Source of the DNA: Deltaproteobacteria bacterium
Lineage (GTDB): Bacteria; Desulfobacterota; GWC2-55-46; S146-73
NCBI GenBank assembly: GCA_015492355.1
Contig: WGFF01000110.1
Span: 1-5,085 of the forward strand
Direction of reading: 5' to 3'
Length of the DNA: 5,085 nucleotides
Shown: positions 1-3,758 of the stretch, in pieces
Layout: every line of letters begins with the position of its first letter
Numbering within the stretch: position 1 is the first letter of the stretch
Position numbers and translations under genes: made by a program
Notes under the pieces: model-generated
Seen by the model: the letters and a program-made list of their open reading frames with translations, nothing else
What the model was told of the DNA's origin: nothing
Database searches by the model: none

Positions 1-21
1 ACACCTTCTGTCCGCTTTACC

Positions 22-50
22 TTGTCACAGCCTCTTTAATGTGATATAAA
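22..50 (+). promoter_or_regulatory. Sigma-70-type promoter for the propeller gene
   Basis: A -35 box TTGTCA (22-27) and a -10 box TATAAA (45-50) each match the bacterial consensus at five of six positions and are separated by exactly 17 bases. Transcription would begin near position 57, giving a short 5' leader of about 20-25 bases before the ATG at 80. The rest of 1-79 shows no gene; whether the tail of an upstream gene lies there cannot be judged from so little sequence. Confidence 0.55.
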
Positions 51-66
51 CCTTAATTATAAACAT

Positions 67-77
67 AGGGGGTGGGG
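67..77 (+). promoter_or_regulatory. G-rich ribosome binding site of the propeller gene
   Basis: AGGGGGTGGGG lies directly upstream of the ATG at 80, with its best anti-SD match (GGGGGTG) 6-12 bases from the start. The G-run style recurs at 3549-3555, 3617-3622 and 3681-3688, so it may be typical of this genome. Confidence 0.5.
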
Positions 78-79
78 AT

Positions 80-1819
80 ATGGGAATTAGAAGGATAGTG
101 GTTGTTTTTCTTTTTACCCTGCTGGTCTCTCATGCCGAGGCTATTGAGTGGGATGTCCTCGGTCCGTATGGTGGCACCATCAACAGCATAGCAGAGGACA
201 GGTGGGGTAATATCTATGTGGCAACCGATGGTGGTGGTGTGTTCAGGACTCAGGACAGGGGCATGGGCTGGCAGGCTGTAAGTGATGGTCTTTCCAATCC
301 CTTTGTCTTCAGTCTCGCTGTTACAGATGATGGGTTGCTTCTTGCAGGCACCAAGGATGGGCTCTATGAGACGAGGGATGCGACAAAGGGCTGGAAGAGG
401 AATGCCGGTGCACCCACAGGGGCGCTTGTGCCTGCTATATTCGTGGATAAGGACAAGAGTGTGTATATATCTGTCTGGGGCTCTGGTGTATTTGTGAGTA
501 GAGACGGTGCAAAGACCTGGGTATGGCTCAAAGAGGGTCTTTCTGCCCCTCAGGTGAACATGATAGCAACTGATAGTACCACCATATATGCGGGTACAGA
601 TTATGGACTGTACAAACGTCCCAAGAAGAATGGGGCAAAATGGGTCTCCTTCGGTGGAATGGATGAGCATGTGGTTACATCCATAATCGTCGATCCCAAG
701 GGCAACCTTATAGGTACATTCTGGGCAGCAGGGATATTCAAATGGACTGACGACGGTTTTAAACCCTACAGGGATGTGGAGCCCTATTCAAGGTATCTAA
801 CAGTGGGTAGAGACGGTACTATATACGTAGCCTCTGAAAGCGGTGTATACAGGCTCAGCTCCACTGCAAGGGTCGGTGAGAGTTTCGGGCTGAACGATAT
901 GGATGTACAGACCGTATTCGTAACAAGCAAGGGAAAGGTCCTTGCAGGCACCTACCAGAGGGGTGTCTTTGTACTTGAGGGTTCAAAATGGGTCCAGAGG
1001 AACAAGGGGATTGTAAACCACAGGACACTTAAGATAGCCTTTGGTAAAGACGGTATCCTCTATGCAGGCACCACGAAAGGACTCTATATAAGGAAAAAGG
1101 ATGGCGGATGGCAGGAATTGGATGCCTTTGAAGGCGAGGAGGTAAATGATATACTTTTCAGCAAAAAGGGGACAATCTTTGTCGGTACAAACCATGTGAT
1201 ATACAGAAAGGATGGAGAGTCTGGCAAGTGGAGCAAACTCGAAGACCTCTGGGGATACAAGGTAAGGGACCTTGAGGAGGATGGTAAGGGCAATATCTAC
1301 ATGGCTACAGACGGTGATGGGGTGCTGGTAAGTAGTGATGGGGGCAGGTCGTGGAAGCCCCTTACAGAAGGGCTCGACAACCCGAGGGTCATGAGTCTGC
1401 TCTCACTCGATGGGAAACTATATGCCGGTACCTTTGATGGCGTATTTGTGATGGAAGATGGCGTGTGGAAGAGAACAGGGCTTGAGGACAAAACAGTAGC
1501 CACCATTATATATCATTCGGGTAGATTCTATGTAGGAACAGAAGGCGATGGTATATACACGAGTACAGATGGAGGGGAATGGAAGGCACTCAACAACGGT
1601 CTCAAAAGCCCTATCGTCGATACAATAGTAGCGGGTAAGGATGGAAGGCTCTATGCAGGTACCTTCGGTGGTATATTCGTCCTTGACGATAAGGATAAGT
1701 GGCAGGATATAAGCGGAAACCTCATAAACAGGATGGTAAGGTCTATTGCCTTTGACAGTAAAGGCAGGATCCATGTTGGCACATTCGGTGGGGGAGTGAG
1801 TGCCGGTTCAAGTAGATAG
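80..1819 (+). CDS. Exported 14-blade beta-propeller protein (YCF48/BNR or two-component-propeller-like repeats)
   Basis: The 579-residue product starts with a Sec signal peptide: Arg4-Arg5, a hydrophobic core at about 6-17, and an AEA cleavage site after residue 21. The rest is a chain of beta-propeller blades. A core motif of the form (I/L)Y(A/V)GT..G(V/I)(F/Y) begins near residues 45, 86, 127, 168, 209, 247, 286, 326, 365, 405, 446, 482, 523 and 563, which is 14 blades at 36-41 residue spacing. Several carry Asp-box-like turns, for example SSDGGRSW at 418-425 and SRDGAKTW at 140-147. The last blade lacks its Trp strand, and the mature N-terminus (W24...YGG) looks able to supply it and close the ring. 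No catalytic residues or anchor were recognised, and there is no transmembrane segment beyond the signal peptide. Such propellers usually act as binding or sensing scaffolds; the ligand is unknown. The start at 80 is supported by SD, promoter and signal peptide. Confidence 0.85.
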   Translation: MGIRRIVVVFLFTLLVSHAEAIEWDVLGPYGGTINSIAEDRWGNIYVATDGGGVFRTQDRGMGWQAVSDGLSNPFVFSLAVTDDGLLLAGTKDGLYETRDATKGWKRNAGAPTGALVPAIFVDKDKSVYISVWGSGVFVSRDGAKTWVWLKEGLSAPQVNMIATDSTTIYAGTDYGLYKRPKKNGAKWVSFGGMDEHVVTSIIVDPKGNLIGTFWAAGIFKWTDDGFKPYRDVEPYSRYLTVGRDGTIYVASESGVYRLSSTARVGESFGLNDMDVQTVFVTSKGKVLAGTYQRGVFVLEGSKWVQRNKGIVNHRTLKIAFGKDGILYAGTTKGLYIRKKDGGWQELDAFEGEEVNDILFSKKGTIFVGTNHVIYRKDGESGKWSKLEDLWGYKVRDLEEDGKGNIYMATDGDGVLVSSDGGRSWKPLTEGLDNPRVMSLLSLDGKLYAGTFDGVFVMEDGVWKRTGLEDKTVATIIYHSGRFYVGTEGDGIYTSTDGGEWKALNNGLKSPIVDTIVAGKDGRLYAGTFGGIFVLDDKDKWQDISGNLINRMVRSIAFDSKGRIHVGTFGGGVSAGSSR

Positions 1820-1830
1820 GGAGACCCTTT

Positions 1831-1871
1831 TAGACCACATCCTCTAACATGATGGTTACCATTCTGGTCTG
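1831..1871 (+). other. Inverted repeat AGACCA/TGGTCT with inner palindrome
   Basis: AGACCA (1832-1837) pairs with TGGTCT (1865-1870), extendable by one U-G pair at 1831/1871. The enclosed loop contains ATGGTTACCAT (1852-1862), an odd-centre palindrome that could be a small inner hairpin in RNA or a dyad protein-binding site in DNA. It lies just after the stop of the propeller gene and is not followed by a T tract, so it does not look like an intrinsic terminator. Confidence 0.35.
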
Positions 1872-1945
1872 GGAAATGGGTGTGGCATGTAAAAAAGGGC
1901 TCTCTTCCCTCTGGAATCCAGTGTAATGAACCACGATTGTTTCCA

Positions 1946-2023
1946 TTGCGGGATTTGAGGTGATGGGGTTCACCTAAGATGCGATGTCCAGCCCTTCGGG
2001 CTGGGAGATTCACAATCCCGCAG
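1946..2023 (+). ncRNA. Candidate structured RNA domain (closed three-way junction)
   Basis: An outer stem joins 1946-1955 (TTGCGGGATT) to 2014-2023 (AATCCCGCAG): ten pairs, one of them U-G. It encloses two local hairpins. The first is AGGTGA/TCACCT (1958-1963 with 1970-1975) around the loop TGGGGT. The second is CCAGCCC/GGGCTGG (1988-1994 with 1998-2004) around UUC. Together they make a three-way junction with a 12-base joining strand (1976-1987) between the hairpins and a 9-base strand (2005-2013) closing it. Three consistent stems in 78 bases look like a folded RNA, possibly a riboswitch or another cis-regulatory leader of the gene at 2088. I could not match it to a known class: tRNA and the fluoride riboswitch were considered and rejected. 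No covariation evidence is available from one sequence. Confidence 0.35.
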
Positions 2024-2053
2024 AGGGGTCTATTACCTTTGAAAGGGGGGTAG

Positions 2054-2077
2054 AAGGGAGGACCTTCCTTAGGTCTT
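2054..2077 (+). promoter_or_regulatory. Two mutually exclusive hairpins over the SD-like sequence of the radical SAM gene
   Basis: Hairpin A pairs 2054-2060 (AAGGGAG) with 2064-2070 (CTTCCTT), one G-U pair included, and buries the only SD-like sequence near the gene. Hairpin B pairs 2059-2065 (AGGACCT) with 2071-2077 (AGGTCTT), also with one G-U pair, and uses bases of both arms of A, so only one can form. In state B the GAAGGG at 2053-2058 is freed and brought within about 10 unpaired bases of the ATG at 2088; in linear RNA it is 29 bases away. Hairpin B is followed by TCTTC, a poor T tract, so termination is a less likely role than control of translation. Confidence 0.35.
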
Positions 2078-2087
2078 TCTTCAAAAG

Positions 2088-3548
2088 ATGCAGGTCTATT
2101 TTCTTCTGTTCGTCCCTGGCATAAGGTCCCTCTCCCACAGGGAGAGGTTTACAACGGTGTACGACTTTCCCAGGGGTGCATTGAGCCTTGCCACATTCCT
2201 CAACACAAACTCCATACCCACAGCCATAATACCCCTTGACTACTATATCCAGGGCTCAACCGTTCAGGAAGAGATAGATAGAGAGATATTCCATGTAGTG
2301 GAATCAGCGATAAGGGAATACAGACCAGCGGTTGTTGGTGTGAGCTGTCCATATACGATGCTCTATCCTGTAAGCGTGCGTATACTTGAATGGTCCAAGG
2401 AGATAGCCCCTGGTATAGTCACAGTGATAGGTGGTCCCCATGTGTCCTATCTCGATAGGGAATGCCTTGAGGATTCTGAGGGTGTGGACTTTGTTGTGAG
2501 GGGAGAAGGGGAATGGACCCTTGCGGAACTACTCGGTTCCATCCGTTCCGGGAAAGACCCCTCAGGTGTAATGGGGATAACACTCAGGAGTGGGGGGGAG
2601 ATTAAATCCACACCCCTGAGACCACCCGGGGATATAAACGACCTTCCACCCCTGGACTACGGGCTCCTCCCAGAGGGATTCGTCCGTTCCATGGGGGTCT
2701 CCATCGTTGGAAGCAGGGGTTGTGCCTACAGGTGCACATACTGTAATGAGTCGAGGTTCTGGGGACAGAAGGTGAGGAGGATGCCTGTTGAAAGGATTGT
2801 GGAGGAGATACGTACCCTTGCTGATAGATACGATAACTACGCGGTTGGGCTCGAGGACAGTATGTTCAACATGAAGGGCGCGTACTTCTTCGAGCTCATG
2901 GAACGGCTCAAGGATTTAAGACTCAATCCTGGCTTTTACATACTATCAAGGGTGGATACTGTGAGCGAGGACGGTTTTAGGGCGATGAGGGAGGCAGGGG
3001 TGAGAAACCTTGTACTCGGTATAGAGAGCACCTCACCGAAGGTACTCAGGATGATGAACAAGCGTATAGACCCTGAAGGCATAGTAAGGGCTCTCAAGGG
3101 TGCGTCAAGATACGACCTTATCGTGGGTACCTTCTGGATAATAGGACATCCAGGTGACAGTATGGAGGAATCACAGACTACCCTTGAGAGTATCGAGAGG
3201 TTTTACAGAGAGGGGCTCATGCATACATCGGAGATAGCCCTATTTGTGCCCTACCCCGGTACAGATATCTTTGAAAGACCCGATGCCTTTGGTGTGGAGA
3301 TACTCACCTATGAGTGGGAGAGGTGGGGAAGATTCAACACAGAGCCCGTATGTCAGCTTAAGGATTTTTCAAAGGAAGAGATAATGGCGGTATGGAGGAA
3401 GGGTATGGCAATCGCCGAGGAATGGAGGCTATACCGTACAATGGAGATTACAGCCTTTGAAGGTGTGAGCAGAAATAGCCCCTGTCCATGTGGAAGTGGC
3501 AAGAAGTTCAAAAGATGCTGTGGTAGCAGGCTGGAAAGGACGGTCTGA
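2088..3548 (+). CDS. B12-binding-domain radical SAM protein with C-terminal SEC-C zinc-binding motif
   Basis: The 486-residue product has three parts. Residues 1-155 resemble the cobalamin-binding domain of B12-type radical SAM proteins, with AVVGVSCPYT at 81-90, the VIGGPHVS loop at 113-120 and VDFVVRGEGEWTLAELL at 133-149. Residues 205-400 form the radical SAM domain: C212, C216 and C219 in CAYRCTYC would hold the [4Fe-4S] cluster that cleaves S-adenosylmethionine, followed by GLEDSMF at 254-260 and GIESTSPKVL at 311-320. Residues 462-479 (RNSPCPCGSGKKFKRCCG) are a SEC-C motif with C466, C468, C477 and C478 as likely zinc ligands. Relatives include methyltransferases and other enzymes of many natural-product and lipid pathways; the substrate cannot be named. 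It has no signal peptide, so it is probably cytoplasmic. ATG 2088 is the first start after an in-frame TAG at 2070, but its SD is weak and apparently controlled by upstream hairpins. Confidence 0.9.
   Translation: MQVYFLLFVPGIRSLSHRERFTTVYDFPRGALSLATFLNTNSIPTAIIPLDYYIQGSTVQEEIDREIFHVVESAIREYRPAVVGVSCPYTMLYPVSVRILEWSKEIAPGIVTVIGGPHVSYLDRECLEDSEGVDFVVRGEGEWTLAELLGSIRSGKDPSGVMGITLRSGGEIKSTPLRPPGDINDLPPLDYGLLPEGFVRSMGVSIVGSRGCAYRCTYCNESRFWGQKVRRMPVERIVEEIRTLADRYDNYAVGLEDSMFNMKGAYFFELMERLKDLRLNPGFYILSRVDTVSEDGFRAMREAGVRNLVLGIESTSPKVLRMMNKRIDPEGIVRALKGASRYDLIVGTFWIIGHPGDSMEESQTTLESIERFYREGLMHTSEIALFVPYPGTDIFERPDAFGVEILTYEWERWGRFNTEPVCQLKDFSKEEIMAVWRKGMAIAEEWRLYRTMEITAFEGVSRNSPCPCGSGKKFKRCCGSRLERTV
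3468..3524 (+). other. SEC-C motif coding segment at the end of the radical SAM gene
   Basis: Residues 461-479 follow the SEC-C pattern P-C-P-C-G-S-G-K-K-(F/Y)-K-x-C-C-G almost perfectly. This short zinc-binding module is known from the SecA C-terminus and as a tail on assorted bacterial proteins. It follows directly after the helical end of the radical SAM protein and leaves only seven residues before the stop. The module is clear; its role here (protein or nucleic-acid contact, stability) is inference. Confidence 0.85.
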
Positions 3549-3574
3549 GGGGGAGCAGGTATATCAACAAAACT
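3546..3574 (+). repeat. Start-site-like direct repeat, copy 1
   Basis: The copy runs from the TGA stop of the radical SAM gene through five G, AGCAGGTATATC and AACAAAACT. It combines a stop codon, a strong SD (GGGGGAG) and, five bases later, ATA at the place where copy 2 has ATG. A 39-codon frame opens from this ATA and ends with the TGA at 3678-3680. Without initiation on ATA that frame has no conventional start near its beginning. Confidence 0.6.
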
Positions 3575-3680
3575 CGGGCTTAAGAAGTACCAGGGGCCTG
3601 ACAAACTACAGTTTGAGGGGAGCAGGTATGTCAAAAAACTTGTCCTCGACCTTTCTGTGGTTCAAGGTATAACCACCTGA
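3549..3680 (+). other. 43-codon open frame continuing the radical SAM frame after its stop (possible small protein or gene remnant)
   Basis: After the TGA at 3546 the same frame stays open for 43 codons to the TGA at 3678. The predicted residues read like a real protein, with stretches such as LGLKKYQGPDKLQFEG and YVKKLVLDLSVVQG. No ATG, GTG or TTG lies near its beginning, but ATA at 3561 has an ideal SD and spacing. It could be a 39-residue protein with a rare ATA start, a read-through extension, a decayed cistron, or chance. I do not recognise the sequence. Confidence 0.3.
3614..3640 (+). repeat. Start-site-like direct repeat, copy 2
   Basis: The copy reads TGAGGGGAGCAGGTATGTC followed by AAAAAACT, 68 bases after copy 1. 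It has GGGGAG, a five-base spacer and a true ATG at 3628. That ATG opens only a 14-codon frame (MSKNLSSTFLWFKV, stop TAA 3670-3672). The copy also lies inside the 43-codon frame that follows the radical SAM stop, where it is read in another phase. Confidence 0.6.
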
Positions 3681-3709
3681 GGGGGGAGCATGTATATCAA
3701 CCAGAAACC
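3678..3709 (+). repeat. Start-site-like direct repeat, copy 3
   Basis: The copy starts 64 bases after copy 2 and reads TGA, six G, AGCATGTATATC, AACCAGAAACC. Against copy 1, the 15 bases from AGC match at 14 positions; the one G-to-T change creates an ATG at 3690. The TGA is the stop of the 43-codon frame and the ATG starts a 22-codon frame that runs into the next gene. Confidence 0.6.
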
Positions 3710-3758
3710 TTTTTCCCTGGGAACAGAGTTTCTGAAAAAGGAAAGGAGTCTTTTATGA
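3690..3758 (+). CDS. Candidate 22-residue leader ORF overlapping the next start (ATGA)
   Basis: ATG at 3690 is preceded by GGGGGGAG, one base away, and opens 22 codons (MYINQKPFSLG... ...KKERSLL). Its stop TGA (3756-3758) overlaps the ATG (3755-3757) of the downstream thioredoxin-like gene as ATGA, the usual arrangement for translational coupling. Reading through it would carry ribosomes across the inverted repeat at 3702-3741 and the SD at 3741-3748. The G-run is very close to the ATG, which weakens the case. No homology is recognised; if real, its role is probably coupling rather than a functional peptide. Confidence 0.35.
   Translation: MYINQKPFSLGTEFLKKERSLL
3702..3741 (+). other. Overlapping inverted repeats next to the SD of the thioredoxin-like gene
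   Basis: CAGAAAC (3702-3708) is complementary to GTTTCTG (3728-3734), and CCTTTTTC (3708-3715) to GAAAAAGG (3734-3741). The two stems share bases at 3708 and 3734 and interleave, so they would be alternatives or a pseudoknot. TTCCC/GGGAA (3713-3717/3719-3723) forms a further palindrome in between. The second stem ends on the first G of the downstream SD. There is no T tract after it on the plus strand, so it is not a plus-strand terminator. Confidence 0.4.
3741..3748 (+). promoter_or_regulatory. Strong ribosome binding site of the thioredoxin-like gene
   Basis: GAAAGGAG with a six-base spacer (TCTTTT) precedes the ATG at 3755. This is the most canonical SD in the window and fixes the start of the exported thioredoxin-like protein, in agreement with the signal peptide beginning at that ATG. 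Confidence 0.75.

Larger units (their letters stand above)
1820..2087 (+). other. Gene-free, hairpin-dense leader upstream of the radical SAM gene
   Basis: This 268-base stretch between the first two genes has no convincing ORF. It is packed with inverted repeats: 1831-1837/1865-1871 with ATGGTTACCAT inside it, 1911-1914/1918-1921, a closed domain at 1946-2023, the odd palindrome CCTTTGAAAGG at 2036-2046, and alternating hairpins at 2054-2077. No strong sigma-70 promoter was found in it; TGTAAT at 1922-1927 is an isolated -10-like hexamer without a good -35 partner. It may therefore be an internal 5' leader or intercistronic RNA, or hold a promoter of another type. No clear terminator for the first gene is visible: GGG-AGA-CCC-TTTT at 1819-1831 has only a three-base-pair stem. 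Confidence 0.5.

Noticed and set aside
53..670. Minus-strand open frame of 205 codons opposite the start of the propeller gene.
   Set aside because: It is antisense to a clearly coding region with regular blades, has a composition rich in Cys, His and Pro, and ends in the promoter region. It is a shadow frame.
1891..1909. Minus-strand terminator-like element (AGGG, loop, CCCT followed by six T on the minus strand).
   Set aside because: The stem has only four pairs and no minus-strand gene ends here.
1958..2013. Resemblance to the fluoride riboswitch (GGTGATGG...TTCACC hairpin followed by a second hairpin).
   Set aside because: The conserved AAC-CGCC joining segment and the 3' TGATGGCTCCTAC-like pseudoknot strand are missing, and the downstream gene is not a fluoride exporter or a typical fluoride-responsive gene.
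1948..2022. tRNA-like outline: 7-base acceptor-like GCGGGAT/ATCCCGC plus discriminator-like A, 74 bases apart, with a D-arm-like hairpin.
   Set aside because: There is no T arm (no GG-TTCRA-CC arrangement before the 3' arm), the second hairpin is out of register for an anticodon arm, and no CCA follows.
3546..3548. Selenocysteine decoding of the radical SAM TGA.
   Set aside because: The position after the SEC-C tail is not a catalytic site and no selenocysteine-insertion hairpin was identified directly after the TGA; a normal stop followed by an SD explains it better.
3490..3672. 60-codon plus-strand frame overlapping the end of the radical SAM gene.
   Set aside because: Its first half overlaps the conserved SEC-C coding segment in another phase and has no SD; only its last 14 codons after ATG 3628 have a start signal.
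3640..3672. Promoter-like TTGTCC (3640-3645) and TATAAC (3667-3672) before the thioredoxin-like gene.
   Set aside because: The spacer would be 21 bases, too long for a sigma-70 promoter, and the -35 is poor.
3546..3709. CRISPR-like array of three repeats.
   Set aside because: The copies are imperfect, differ in G-run length, and have translation-start character. The intervals vary and contain open frame. There are no cas genes in view.
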